From Bombus terrestris (lineage: Eukaryota; Arthropoda; Insecta; Hymenoptera; Apidae): DNA of 64,000 nucleotides. Under the pieces are notes generated by a model. That model searched no databases. It saw only the letters and a program-made list of their open reading frames with translations, and was not told the origin of the DNA. Every line of letters begins with the position of its first letter. The first letter of the stretch is position 1. The position numbers and the translations under genes were made by a program. Of this stretch, positions 15,691-32,640 are shown piece by piece. The DNA lies in assembly GCF_910591885.1 (NCBI RefSeq), contig NC_063274.1, forward strand, positions 19,986,164 to 20,050,163, in the 5' to 3' direction.

Positions 15691-17970
15691 ACGCATAACG
15701 TTATATACCATAACGATAGAACGTAAAACGTTATATACTATAACGCTATAACGTATAACGTTATGTAGTATTACGATATAACGTATAACGTTATGTAGTA
15801 TTACGATATAACGTATAACGTTATATGCTATAACGATATAACGTATAACGTTATATACTGTAACGATATAACGTATAACGTTATATACTATAACGATATA
15901 ACGTATAACGTTATATACGATAACGATATAACGTATAACGTTATGTAGTATTACGATATAACGTATAACGTTATATGCTATATCCATATAACGTATAACG
16001 TTATATACTATAACGATATAACGTATAACGTTATGTACTATAACGATATAACGTATAACGTTGTATACGATAACGACATAACGTATAACGTTATAAACTA
16101 TATCGTTATAACGTATAACGTTATATACTATATCGATATAATGTATAACGTTATATACGATAACGATATAACGTATAACGTTATGTACTATAACGATATA
16201 ACGTATAACGTTATATACGATAACGATATAACGTATAACGTTAAAAACTATATCGTTATAACGTTTAACGTTATATACTATATCGATATAACGTATAACG
16301 TTATATACTATATGGATATAATGTATAACGTTATATACTATAACGATATAACGTATAACGTTATATACGATAACGATATAACGTATAACGTTATGTAGTA
16401 TTACGATATAACGTATAACGTTATATGCTATATCGTTATAACGTATAACGTGATATGCTATAACGATATAACGTATAACGTTATATACGATAACGATATA
16501 ACGTATAACGTTATGTAGTATTACGATATAACGTATAACGTTATGTAGTATTACGATATAACGTATAACGTTATGTAGTATTACGATATAACGTATAACG
16601 TTATGTAGTATTACGATATAACGTATAACGTTATATGCTATATCCATATAACGTATAACGTTATATACTATAACGATATAACGTAAAACGTTATATACGA
16701 TATCGATATAACGTATAACGTTATATACGATAACGATATAACGCATAACGTTATATACCATAACGATATAACGTAAAACGTTATATACTATAACGATATA
16801 ACGTATAACGTTATATACGATAGCGATATAACGTATAACGTTATATACGATAACGATATAACGTATAACGTTATGTACTATAACGATATAACGTATAACG
16901 TTATATACGATAACGATATAACGTATAACGTTATGCCCTATAACGATATAACGTATAACGTTATGTAGTATTACGATATAACGTATAACGTTAAAAACTA
17001 TATCGTTATAACGTATAACGTTATATACTATATGGATATAATGTATAACGTTATATACTATAACGATATAACGTAAAACGTTATATACGATAACGATATA
17101 ACGTATAACGTTATAAGCTATATCGTTATAACGTATAACGTTATAAGCTATATCGTTATAACGTATAACGTGATATGCTATAACGATATAACGTATAACG
17201 TTATATACGATAACGATATAACGTATAACGTTATGTAGTATTACGATATAACGTATAACGTTATGTAGTATTACGATATAACGTATAACGTTATGTAGTA
17301 TTACGATATAACGTATAACGTTATGTAGTATTACGATATAACGTATAACGTTATGTAGTATTACGATATAACGTATAACGTTATATGCTATATCCATATA
17401 ACGTATAACGTTATATACGATAGCGATATAACGTATAACGTTATATGCTATAACGATATAACGTATAACGTTATATACTGTAACGATATAACGTATAACG
17501 TTATATACTATAACGATATAACGTATAACGTTATATACGATAACGATATAACGTATAACGTTATGTAGTATTACGATATAACGTATAACGTTATATGCTA
17601 TATCCATATAACGTATAACGTTATATACTATAACGATATAACGTATAACGTTATGTACTATAACGATATAACGTATAACGTTGTATACGATAACGATATA
17701 ACGTATAACGTTATAAACTATATCGTTATAACGTATAACGTTATATACTATATCGATATAATGTATAACGTTATATACGATAACGATATAACGTATAACG
17801 TTATGTACTATAACGATATAACGTATAACGTTATATACTATATCGATATAACGTTTAACGTTATATACTATATCGATATAACGTATAACGTTATATACTA
17901 TATCGATATAACGTATAACGTTATATACGATAACGATATAACGTATAACGTTATATACGATTAGGATATA
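14701..17970. repeat. 2.28-kb-offset duplication
   Basis: 14701-15690 and 16981-17970 have the same 33 monomers, including the double U (14821-14880, 17101-17160) and a five-monomer D run. I see no base difference. On the right the copies diverge at the next monomer, where K ends GATAGA at 15691 and GATATA at 17971. Confidence 0.92.
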
Positions 17971-18900
17971 ACGCATAACGTTATATACCATAACGATATA
18001 ACGTAAAACGTTATATACTATAACGATATAACGTATAACGTTATGTAGTATTACGATATAACGTATAACGTTATGTAGTATTACGATATAACGTATAACG
18101 TTATATACGATAACGATATAACGCATAACATTATATACCATAACGATATAACGTAAAACGTTATATACTATAACGATATAACGTAAAACGTTATATACGA
18201 TAACGATATAACGTATAACGTTATATACGATAACGATATAACGTATAACGTTATAAACTATATCGTTATAACGTATAACGTTATATGCTATATCCATATA
18301 ACGTATAACGTTATATACTATATCCATATAACGTATAACGTTATATGCTATAACGATATAACGTATAACGTTATATACTGTAACGATATAACGTATAACG
18401 TTACATACTATAACGATATAACGTATAACGTTATATACGATAACGATATAACGTATAACGTTATGTAGTATAACGATATAACGTATAACGTTATATGCTA
18501 TATCCATATAACGTATAACGTTATATACTATAACGATATAACGTATAACGTTATGTACTATAACGATATAACGTATAACGTTGTATACGATAACGATATA
18601 ACGTATAACGTTATAAACTATATCGTTATAACGTATAACGTTATATACTATATCGATATAATGTATAACGTTATATACGATAACGATATAACGTATAACG
18701 TTATGTACTATAACGATATAACGTATAACGTTATGTAGTATTACGATATAACGTATAACGTTATGTAGTATTACGATATAACGTATAACGTTATATACGA
18801 TAACGATATAACGCATAACGTTATATACCATAACGATATAACGTAAAACGTTATATACTATAACGATATAACGTAAAACGTTATATACGATAACGATATA
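17161..18900. repeat. Segment duplicated at 23191-24930
   Basis: 58 monomers match at an offset of 6030. Shared markers are a W monomer (18121, 24151), a C variant ending TATCCATATA (18331 followed by F; 24331) and TTACATACTA (18391, 24421). One private change here is TTATGTAGTATAACG at 18451. On the right this copy runs into the rare ACCG cassette at 18901, the other into B-H-E. Confidence 0.9.
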
Positions 18901-19140
18901 ACGTATAACGTTATAAACTATAACGATATACCGTATAACGTTATATACGATAACGATATAACGTATAACGTTATATACGATAGCGATATAACGTATAAAG
19001 TTATATACGATAACGATATAACGTATAACGTTATATACGATAACGATATAACGTATAACGTTATGTACTATAACGATATAAAGTATAACGTTATATACTA
19101 TATCGATATAACGTATAACGTTATATACGATAACGATATA
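18901..19140. repeat. Rare 240-bp cassette, copy 1
   Basis: Eight monomers in fixed order: an H/A hybrid (TTATAAACTATAACG), a B starting CCGTAT, Q, Y (AAAGTT), B, J, Z (AAGTAT), B. The same cassette, each time preceded by M, recurs at 25981-26220 and 37921-38160. Its three rare monomers make it a good tracer of segment movement. Confidence 0.92.
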
Positions 19141-20550
19141 ACGTATAACGTTATAAACTATATCGTTATAACGTATAACGTTATATGCTATATCCATATA
19201 ACGTATAACGTTATATACTATATCGATATAACGTATAACGTTATATGCTATAACGATATAACGTATAACGTTATATACTGTAACGATATAACGTATATCG
19301 TTATATACTGTAACGATATAACGTATAACGTTATATACTGTAACGATATAACGTATAACGTTATATACTATAACGATATAACGTATAACGTTGTATACGA
19401 TAACGATATAACGTATAACGTTATAAACTATATCGTTATAACGTATAACGTTATATACTATATCGATATAATGTATAACGTTATATACGATAACGATATA
19501 ACGTATAACGTTATGTACTATAACGATATAACGTATAACGTTATATACGATAACGATATAACGTATAACGTTATGTAGTATTACGATATAACGTATAACG
19601 TTATATGCTATATCCATATAACGTAAAACGTTATATACGATAACGATATAACGTATAACGTTATAAGCTATATCGTTATAACGTATAACGTGATATGCTA
19701 TAACGATATAACGTATAACGTTATATACGATAACGATATAACGTATAACGTTATGTAGTATTACGATATAACGTATAACGTTATGTAGTATTACGATATA
19801 ACGTATAACGTTATGTAGTATTACGATATAACGTATAACGTTATGTAGTATTACGATATAACGTATAACGTTATGTAGTATTACGATATAACGTATAACG
19901 TTATGTAGTATTACGATATAACGTATAACGTTATGTAGTATTACGATATAACGTATAACGTTATATGCTATATCCATATAACGTATAACGTTATATACGA
20001 TAGCGATATAACGTATAACGTTATATGCTATAACGATATAACGTATAACGTTATATACTGTAACGATAAAACGTATAACGTTATATACTATAACGATATA
20101 ACGTATAACGTTATATACGATAACGATATAACGTATAACGTTATGTAGTATTACGATATAACGTATAACGTTATATGCTATATCCATATAACGTATATCG
20201 TTATATACTATAACGATATAACGTATAACGTTATGTACTATAACGATATAACGTATAACGTTGTATTCGATAACGATATAACGTATAACGTTATAAACTA
20301 TATCGTTATAACGTATAACGTTATATACTATATCGATATAATGTATAACGTTATATACGATAACGATATAACGTATAACGTTATGTACTATAACGATATA
20401 ACGTATAACGTTATATACTATATCGATATAACGTTTAACGTTATATACTATATCGATATAACGTATAACGTTATATACGATAACGATATAACGCATAACG
20501 TTATATACCATAACGATATAACGTAAAACGTTATATACTATAACGATATA

Positions 20551-21420
20551 ACGTATAACGTTATATACGATAGCGATATAACGTATGACGTTATATACGA
20601 TAACGATATAACGTATAACGTTATGTACTATAACGATATAACGTATAACGTTATATACTATAACGATATAACGTTTAACGTTATATACTATATCGATATA
20701 ACGTATAACGTTATATACTATATCGATATAACGTATAACGTTATATACCATAACGATATAACGTATAACGTTATATACGATTAGGATATAACGCATAACG
20801 TTATATACTATAACGATATAACGTATAACGTTATGTAGTATTACGATATAACGTATAACGTTATGTAGCATTACGATATAACGTATAACGTTATATACTA
20901 TATCGATATAACGTATAACGTTATATACGATAACGATATAACGCATAACGTTATATACCATAACGATATAACGTAAAACGTTATATACGATAACGATATA
21001 ACGTATAACGTTATATACGATAACGATATAACGTATAACGTTATAAACTATATCGTTATAACGTATAACGTTATATGCTATATCCATATAACGTATAACG
21101 TTATATACTATATCGATATAACGTATAACGTTATATACTATATCGATATAACGTATAACGTTATATACGATAACGATATAACGTATAACGTTATATACGA
21201 TTAGGATATAACGCATAACGTTATATACCATAACGATAGAACGTAAAACGTTATATACTATAACGCTATAACGTATAACGTTATGTAGTATTACGATATA
21301 ACGTATAACGTTATATAGTATTACGATATAACGTATAACGTTATATGCTATAACGATATAACGTATAACGTTATATACTGTAACGATATAACGTATAACG
21401 TTATATACTATAACGATATA
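20551..21420. repeat. Fourth copy of the 870-bp unit
   Basis: The same 29-monomer order as 8191-9060, with private changes ACGTATGACG (20581), TAGCATTACG (in the D at 20851) and TTATATAGTA (21311). It is the most diverged of the four full copies. Confidence 0.9.
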
Positions 21421-24400
21421 ACGTATAACGTTATATACGATAACGATATAACGTATAACGTTATGTAGTATTACGATATAACGTATAACGTTATATGCTA
21501 TATCCATATAACGTATAACGTTATATACTATAACGATATAACGTATAACGTTATGTACTATAACGATATAACGTATAACGTTGTATACGATAACGATATA
21601 ACGTATAACGTTATAAACTATATCGTTATAACGTATAACGTTATATACTATATCGATATAATGTATAACGTTATATACGATAACGATATAACGTATAACG
21701 TTATGTACTATAACGATATAACGTATAACGTTATATACGATAACGATATAACGTATAACGTTAAAAACTATATCGTTATAACGTATAACGTTATATACTA
21801 TATGGATATAATGTATAACGTTATATACTATAACGATATAACGTAAAACGTTATATACGATAACGATATAACGTATAACGTTATAAGCTATATCGTTATA
21901 ACGTATAACGTGATATGCTATAACGATATAACGTATAACGTTATATACGATAACGATATAACGTATAACGTTATGTAGTATTACGATATAACGTATAACG
22001 TTATGTAGTATTACGATATAACGTATAACGTTATGTAGTATTACGATATAACGTATAACGTTATGTAGTATTACGATATAACGTATAACGTTATATGCTA
22101 TATCCATATAACGTATAACGTTATATACTATAACGATATAACGTAAAACGTTATATACGATATCGATATAACGTATAACGTTATGTACTATAACGATATA
22201 ACGTATAACGTTATATACTATATCGATATAACGTTTAACGTTATATGCTATATCGATATAACGTATAACGTTATATACGATAACGATATAACGCATAACG
22301 TTATATACCATAACGATATAACGTAAAACGTTATATACTATAACGATATAACGTATAACGTTATATACGATAGCGATATAACGTATAACGTTATATACGA
22401 TAACGATATAACGTATAACGTTATGTACTATAACGATATAACGTATAACGTTATATACTATATCGATATAACGTTTAACGTTATATACTATATCGATATA
22501 ACGTATAACGTTATATACTATATGGATATAATGTATAACGTTATATACTATAACGATATAACGTATAACGTTATATACGATAACGATATAACGTATAACG
22601 TTATGTAGTATTACGATATAACGTATAACGTTATATGCTATATCCATATAACGTATAACGTTATATACTATAACGATATAACGTATAACGTTATGTACTA
22701 TAACGATATAACGTATAACGTTGTATACGATAACGATATAACGTATAACGTTATAAACTATATCGTTATAACGTATAACGTTATATACTATATCGATATA
22801 ATGTATAACGTTATATACGATAACGATATAACGTATAACGTTATGTACTATAACGATATAACGTATAACGTTATATACGATAACGATATAACGTATAACG
22901 TTAAAAACTATATCGTTATAACGTATAACGTTATATACTATATGGATATAATGTATAACGTTATATACTATAACGATATAACGTAAAACGTTATATACGA
23001 TAACGATATAACGAATAACGTTATGTAGTATTACGATATAACGTATAACGTTAAAAACTATATCGTTATAACGTATAACGTTATATACTATATGGATATA
23101 ATGTATAACGTTATATACTATAACGATATAACGTAAAACGTTATATACGATAACGATATAACGTATAACGTTATAAGCTATATCGTTATAACGTATAACG
23201 TGATATGCTATAACGATATAACGTATAACGTTATATACGATAACGATATAACGTATAACGTTATGTAGTATTACGATATAACGTATAACGTTATGTAGTA
23301 TTACGATATAACGTATAACGTTATGTAGTATTACGATATAACGTATAACGTTATGTAGTATTACGATATAACGTATAACGTTATGTAGTATTACGATATA
23401 ACGTATAACGTTATATGCTATATCCATATAACGTATAACGTTATATACGATAGCGATATAACGTATAACGTTATATGCTATAACGATATAACGTATAACG
23501 TTATATACTGTAACGATATAACGTATAACGTTATATACTATAACGATATAACGTATAACGTTATATACGATAACGATATAACGTATAACGTTATGTAGTA
23601 TTACGATATAACGTATAACGTTATATGCTATATCCATATAACGTATAACGTTATATACTATAACGATATAACGTATAACGTTATGTACTATAACGATATA
23701 ACGTATAACGTTGTATACGATAACGATATAACGTATAACGTTATAAACTATATCGTTATAACGTATAACGTTATATACTATATCGATATAATGTATAACG
23801 TTATATACGATAACGATATAACGTATAACGTTATGTACTATAACGATATAACGTATAACGTTATATACTATATCGATATAACGTTTAACGTTATATACTA
23901 TATCGATATAACGTATAACGTTATATACTATATCGATATAACGTATAACGTTATATACGATAACGATATAACGTATAACGTTATATACGATTAGGATATA
24001 ACGCATAACGTTATATACCATAACGATATAACGTAAAACGTTATATACTATAACGATATAACGTATAACGTTATGTAGTATTACGATATAACGTATAACG
24101 TTATGTAGTATTACGATATAACGTATAACGTTATATACGATAACGATATAACGCATAACATTATATACCATAACGATATAACGTAAAACGTTATATACTA
24201 TAACGATATAACGTAAAACGTTATATACGATAACGATATAACGTATAACGTTATATACGATAACGATATAACGTATAACGTTATAAACTATATCGTTATA
24301 ACGTATAACGTTATATGCTATATCCATATAACGTATAACGTTATATACTATATCCATATAACGTATAACGTTATATGCTATAACGATATAACGTATAACG

Positions 24401-24930
24401 TTATATACTGTAACGATATAACGTATAACGTTACATACTATAACGATATAACGTATAACGTTATATACGATAACGATATAACGTATAACGTTATGTAGTA
24501 TTACGATATAACGTATAACGTTATATGCTATATCCATATAACGTATAACGTTATATACTATAACGATATAACGTATAACGTTATGTACTATAACGATATA
24601 ACGTATAACGTTGTATACGATAACGATATAACGTATAACGTTATAAACTATATCGTTATAACGTATAACGTTATATACTATATCGATATAATGTATAACG
24701 TTATATACGATAACGATATAACGTATAACGTTATGTACTATAACGATATAACGTATAACGTTATGTAGTATTACGATATAACGTATAACGTTATGTAGTA
24801 TTACGATATAACGTATAACGTTATATACGATAACGATATAACGCATAACGTTATATACCATAACGATATAACGTAAAACGTTATATACTATAACGATATA
24901 ACGTAAAACGTTATATACGATAACGATATA
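21421..24930. repeat. Mosaic of segments copied from 13.9-15.7 and 17.2-18.9 kb
   Basis: 22231-24000 parallels 13891-15690, and 23191-24930 parallels 17161-18900. The interval is therefore a composite of already described higher-order units. Only satellite monomers are present; D runs are four (21961-22080) and five (23251-23400) long. Confidence 0.85.
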
Positions 24931-25980
24931 ACGTATAACGTTATATACGATAACGATATAACGTATAACGTTATAAACTATATCGTTATAACGTATAACG
25001 TTATATGCTATATCCATATGACGTATAACGTTATATACTATATCGATATAACGTATAACGTTATATGCTATAACGATATAACGTATAACGTTATATACTG
25101 TAACGATATAACGTATAACGTTATATACGATAACGATATAACGTATAACGTTATGTAGTATTACGATATAACGTATAACGTTATGTAGTATTACGATATA
25201 ACGTATAACGTTATGTAGTATTACGACATAACGTATAACGTTATATGCTATATCCATATAACGTATAACGTTATATACTATAACGATATAACGTATAACG
25301 TTATGTACTATAACGATATAACGTATAACGTTATATACGATAACGATATAACGGATAACGTTATATACGATAGCGATATAACGTATAACGTTATATACGA
25401 TAACGATATAACGTATAACGTTATGTACTATAACGATATAACGTATAACGTTATAAACTATATCGTTATAACGTATAACGTTATATGCTATATCCATATA
25501 ACGTATAACGTTATATACTATATCGATATAACGTATAACGTTATATGCTATAACGATATAACGTATAACGTTATATACTGTAACGATATAACGTATAACG
25601 TTATGTAGTATTACGATATAACGTATAACGTTATATGCTATATCCATATAACGTATAACGTTATATACTATAACGATATAACGTATAACGTTATGTACTA
25701 TAACGATATAACGTATAACGTTGTATACGATAACGATATAACGTATAACGTTATAAACTATATCGTTATAACGTATAACGTTATATACTATATCGATATA
25801 ATGTATAACGTTATATACGATAACGATATAACGTATAACGTTATGTACTATAACGATATAACGTATAACGTTATATACGATAACGATATAACGTATAACG
25901 TTATGTAGTATTACGATATAACGTATAACGTTATATGCTATATCCATATAACGTAAAACGTTATATACGATAACGATATA

Positions 25981-26220
25981 ACGTATAACGTTATAAACTA
26001 TAACGATATACCGTATAACGTTATATACGATAACGATATAACGTATAACGTTATATACGATAGCGATATAACGTATAAAGTTATATACGATAACGATATA
26101 ACGTATAACGTTATATACGATAACGATATAACGTATAACGTTATGTACTATAACGATATAAAGTATAACGTTATATACTATATCGATATAACGTATAACG
26201 TTATATACGATAACGATATA
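25981..26220. repeat. Rare 240-bp cassette, copy 2
   Basis: Identical in order to 18901-19140 (hybrid H/A, CCGTAT-start B, Q, AAAGTT, B, J, AAGTAT, B) and preceded by M. The next monomers carry unusual changes, ACGCATACCG at 26251 and ACGTAAAAAG at 26281, seen nowhere else in the window. Confidence 0.92.
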
Positions 26221-26460
26221 ACGTATAACGTTATATACGATAGCGATATAACGCATACCGTTATATACCATAACGATATAACGTAAAAAGTTATATACTA
26301 TAACGATATAACGTAAAACGTTATATACGATAACGATATAACGTATAACGTTATATACGATAACGATATAACGTATAACGTTATAAACTATATCGTTATA
26401 ACGTATAACGTTATATGCTATATCCATATGACGTATAACGTTATATACTATATCGATATA

Positions 26461-28050
26461 ACGTATAACGTTATATGCTATAACGATATAACGTATAACG
26501 TTATATACTGTAACGATATAACGTATAACGTTATGTAGTATTACGATATAACGTATAACGTTATATGCTATATCCATATAACGTATAACGTTATATACTA
26601 TAACGATATAACGTATAACGTTATGTACTATAACGATATAACGTATAACGTTTTATACGATAACGATATAACGTATAACGTTATAAACTATATCGTTATA
26701 ACGTATAACGTTATATACTATATCGATATAATGTATAACGTTATATACGATAACGATATAACGTATAACGTTATGTACTATAACGATATAACGTATAACG
26801 TTATATACTATATCGATATAACGTTTAACGTTATATACTATATCGATATAACGTATAACGTTATATACGATAACGATATAACGCATAACGTTATATACCA
26901 TAACGATATAACGTAAAACGTTATATACTATAACGATATAACGTATAACGTTATATACGATAGCGATATAACGTATAACGTTATATACGATAACGATATA
27001 ACGTATAACGTTATGTACTATAACGATATAACGTATAACGTTATATACTATATCGATATAACGTTTAACGTTATATACTATATCGATATAACGTATAACG
27101 TTATATACTATATCGATATAACGTATAACGTTATATACGATAACGATATAACGTATAACGTTATATACGATTAGGATATAACGCATAACGTTATATACTA
27201 TAACGATATAACGTATAACGTTATGTAGTATTACGATATAACGTATAACGTTATGTAGTATTACGATATAACGTATAACGTTATATACTATATCGATATA
27301 ACGTATAACGTTATATACGATAACGATATAACGCATAACGTTATATACCATAACGATATAACGTAAAACGTTATATACGATAACGATATAACGTATAACG
27401 TTATATACGATAACGATATAACGTATAACGTTATATACGATTAGGATATAACGCATAACGTTATATACCATAACGATATAACGTAAAACGTTATATACTA
27501 TAACGATATAACGTATAACGTTATGTAGTATTACGATATAACGTATAACGTTATGTAGTATTACGATATAACGTATAACGTTATATACGATAACGATATA
27601 ACACATAACATTATATACCATAACGATATAACGTAAAACGTTATATACTATAACGATATAACGTAAAACGTTATATACGATAACGATATAACGTATAACG
27701 TTATATACGATAACGATATAACGTATAACGTTATAAACTATATCGTTATAACGTATAACGTTATATGCTATATCCATATAACGTATAACGTTATATACTA
27801 TATCGATATAACGTATAACGTTATATGCTATAACGATATAACGTATAACGTTATATACTGTAACGATATAACGTATAACGTTATATACTATAACGATATA
27901 ACGTATAACGTTATATACGATAACGATATAACGTATAACGTTATGTAGTATTACGATATAACGTATAACGTTATATGCTATATCCATATAACGTATAACG
28001 TTATATACTATAACGATATAACGTATAACGTTATGTACTATAACGATATA
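26461..28050. repeat. Segment duplicated at 29581-31170
   Basis: 53 monomers match at an offset of 3120, including the W monomer (27601, here with two extra changes ACACATAACA; 30721). The monomer at 26641 has TTTTATACGA where its sister at 29761 has TTGTATACGA; this one base interrupts the long minus-strand frame. Other private changes are TATACAATAACG at 30251 and ACCTAT at 30871. Confidence 0.88.
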
Positions 28051-28170
28051 ACGTAAAACGTTATATACGATAACGATATAACGTATAACGTTATAAGCTA
28101 TATCGTTATAACGTATAACGTGATATGCTATAACGATATAACGTATAACGTTATATACGATAACGATATA

Positions 28171-28410
28171 ACGTATAACGTTATGTAGTATTACGATATA
28201 ACGTATAACGTTATGTAGTATTACGATATAACGTATAACGTTATGTAGTATTACGATATAACGTATAACGTTATGTAGTATTACGATATAACGTATAACG
28301 TTATGTAGTATTACGATATAACGTATAACGTTATGTAGTATTACGATATAACGTATAACGTTATGTAGTATTACGATATAACGTATAACGTTATGTAGTA
28401 TTACGATATA
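28171..28410. repeat. Run of eight consecutive D monomers
   Basis: Eight D monomers in a row between B (28141) and E (28411). The neighbouring module order (M-U-V-B before, E-A-X-B-K-L-Q after) is the same as at 10531-10980, where the run is five. Confidence 0.95.
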
Positions 28411-29160
28411 ACGTATAACGTTATATGCTATATCCATATAACATATAACGTTATATACTATAACGATATAACGTAAAACGTTATATACGATATCGATATA
28501 ACGTATAACGTTATATACGATAACGATATAACGCATAACGTTATATACCATAACGATATAACGTAAAACGTTATATACTATAACGATATAACGTATAACG
28601 TTATATACGATAGCGATATAACGTATAACGTTATATACGATAACGATATAACGTATAACGTTATGTACTATAACGATATAACGTATAACGTTATAAACTA
28701 TATCGTTATAACGTATAACGTTATATACTATATCGATATAATGTATAACGTTATATACGATAACGATATAACGTATAACGTTATGTACTATAACGATATA
28801 ACGTATAACGTTATATACGATAACGATATAACGTATAACGTTATGTACTATAACGATATAACGTATAACGTTATATACGATAACGATATAACGTATAACG
28901 TTAAAAACTATATCGTTATAACGTATAACGTTATATACTATATGGATATAATGTATAACGTTATATACTATAACGATATAACGTAAAACGTTATATACGA
29001 TAACGATATAACGTATAACGTTATGTAGTATTACGATATAACGTATAACGTTATATGCTATATCCATATAACGTATAACGTTATATACTATAACGATATA
29101 ACGTATAACGTTATGTACTATAACGATATAACGTATAACGTTGTATACGATAACGATATA

Positions 29161-29310
29161 ACGTATAACGTTATAAACTATATCGTTATAACGTATAACG
29201 TTATATACTATATCGATATAATGTATAACGTTATAAACTATATCGTTATAACGTATAACGTTATATACTATATCGATATAATGTATAACGTTATATACGA
29301 TAACGATATA
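29161..29310. repeat. H-C dimer duplication with a chimeric monomer
   Basis: The usual H-C-O order is here H-C-(O/H)-C-O. The monomer at 29221-29250 begins ATGTAT like O but continues TTATAAACTATATCGTT like H. A 60-bp duplication whose crossover fell inside the monomer explains this in one step. Confidence 0.9.
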
Positions 29311-30960
29311 ACGTATAACGTTATGTAGTATTACGATATAACGTATAACGTTATGTAGTATTACGATATAACGTATAACGTTATGTAGTATTACGATATA
29401 ACGTATAACGTTATGTAGTATTACGATATAACGTATAACGTTATGTAGTATTACGATATAACGTATAACGTTATGTAGTATTACGATATAACGTATAACG
29501 TTCTGTAGTATTACGATATAACGTATAACGTTATATGCTATATCCATATAACGTATAACGTTATATACGATAGCGATATAACGTATAACGTTATATGCTA
29601 TAACGATATAACGTATAACGTTATATACTGTAACGATATAACGTATAACGTTATGTAGTATTACGATATAACGTATAACGTTATATGCTATATCCATATA
29701 ACGTATAACGTTATATACTATAACGATATAACGTATAACGTTATGTACTATAACGATATAACGTATAACGTTGTATACGATAACGATATAACGTATAACG
29801 TTATAAACTATATCGTTATAACGTATAACGTTATATACTATATCGATATAATGTATAACGTTATATACGATAACGATATAACGTATAACGTTATGTACTA
29901 TAACGATATAACGTATAATGTTATATACTATATCGATATAACGTTTAACGTTATATACTATATCGATATAACGTATAACGTTATATACGATAACGATATA
30001 ACGCATAACGTTATATACCATAACGATATAACGTAAAACGTTATATACTATAACGATATAACGTATAACGTTATATACGATAGCGATATAACGTATAACG
30101 TTATATACGATAACGATATAACGTATAACGTTATGTACTATAACGATATAACGTATAACGTTATATACTATATCGATATAACGTTTAACGTTATATACTA
30201 TATCGATATAACGTATAACGTTATATACTATATCGATATAACGTATAACGTTATATACAATAACGATATAACGTATAACGTTATATACGATTAGGATATA
30301 ACGCATAACGTTATATACTATAACGATATAACGTATAACGTTATGTAGTATTACGATATAACGTATAACGTTATGTAGTATTACGATATAACGTATAACG
30401 TTATATACTATATCGATATAACGTATAACGTTATATACGATAACGATATAACGCATAACGTTATATACCATAACGATATAACGTAAAACGTTATATACGA
30501 TAACGATATAACGTATAACGTTATATACGATAACGATATAACGTATAACGTTATATACGATTAGGATATAACGCATAACGTTATATACCATAACGATATA
30601 ACGTAAAACGTTATATACTATAACGATATAACGTATAACGTTATGTAGTATTACGATATAACGTATAACGTTATGTAGTATTACGATATAACGTATAACG
30701 TTATATACGACAACGATATAACGCATAACATTATATACCATAACGATATAACGTAAAACGTTATATACTATAACGATATAACGTAAAACGTTATATACGA
30801 TAACGATATAACGTATAACGTTATATACGATAACGATATAACGTATAACGTTATAAACTATATCGTTATAACCTATAACGTTATATGATATATCCATATA
30901 ACGTATAACGTTATATACTATATCGATATAACGTATAACGTTATATGCTATAACGATATA

Positions 30961-32640
30961 ACGTATAACGTTATATACTGTAACGATATAACGTATAACG
31001 TTATATACTATAACGATATAACGTATAACGTTATATACGATAACGATATAACGTATAACGTTATGTAGTATTACGATATAACGTATAACGTTATATGCTA
31101 TATCCATATAACGTATAACGTTATATACTATAACGATATAACGTATAACGTTATGTACTATAACGATATAACGTATAACGTTGTATACGATAACGATATA
31201 ACGTATAACGTTATAAACTATATCGTTATAACGTATAACGTTATATACTATATCGATATAATGTATAACGTTATATACGATAACGATATAACGTATAACG
31301 TTATGTACTATAACGATATAACGTATAACGTTATATACGATAACGATATAACGTATAACGTTAAAAACTATATCGTTATAACGTATAACGTTATATACTA
31401 TATGGATATAATGTATAACGTTATATACTATAACGATATAACGTAAAACGTTATATACGATAACGATATAACGTATAACGTTATAAGCTATATCGTTATA
31501 ACGTATAACGTGATATGCTATAACGATATAACGTATAACGTTATATACGATAACGATATAACGTATAACGTTATGTAGTATTACGATATAACGTATAACG
31601 TTATGTAGTATTACGATATAACGTATAACGTTATGTAGTATTACGATATGACGTATAACGTTATGTAGTATTACGATATAACGTATAACGTTATGTAGTA
31701 TTACGATATAACGTATAACGTTATATGCTATATCCATATAATGTATAACGTTATATACGATAACGATATAACGTATAACGTTATGTACTATAACGATATA
31801 ACGTATAACGTTATATACTGTAACGATATAACGTATAACGTTATATACTATAACGATATAACGTATAACGTTATATACGATAACGATATAACGTATAACG
31901 TTATGTAGTATTACGATATAACGTATAACGTTATATGCTATATCCATATAACGTATAACGTTATATACTATAACGATATAACGTATAACGTTATGTACTA
32001 TAACGATATAACGTATAACGTTGTATACGATAACGATATAACGTATAACGTTATAAACTATATCGTTATAACGTATAACGTTATATACTATATCGATATA
32101 ATGTATAACGTTATATACGATAACGATATAACGTATAACGTTATGTACTATAACGATATAACGTATAACGTTATATACGATAACGATATAACGTATAACG
32201 TTAAAAACTATATCGTTATAACGTATAACGTTATATACTATATGGATATAATGTATAACGTTATATACTATAACGATATAACGTAAAACGTTATATACGA
32301 TAACGATATAACGTATAACGTTATAAGCTATATCGTTATAACGTATAACGTGATATGCTATAACGATATAACGTATAACGTTATATACGATAACGATATA
32401 ACGTATAACGTTATGTAGTATTACGATATAACGTATAACGTTATGTAGTATTACGATATAACGTATAACGTTATGTAGTATTACGATATGACGTATAACG
32501 TTATGTAGTATTACGATATAACGTATAACGTTATGTAGTATTACGATATAACGTATAACGTTATATGCTATATCCATATAATGTATAACGTTATATACGA
32601 TAACGATATAACGTATAACGTTATGTACTATAACGATATA
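30961..32640. repeat. Exact 840-bp tandem duplication
   Basis: 30961-31800 and 31801-32640 carry the same 28 monomers, G-A-B-D-E-A-J-I at the start and D-E-O-J at the end; I see no base difference. Both have the rare GATATG-ended D (31621, 32461) and the unusual E-to-O junction (31741, 32581). This is one of the youngest events in the window. Confidence 0.95.
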
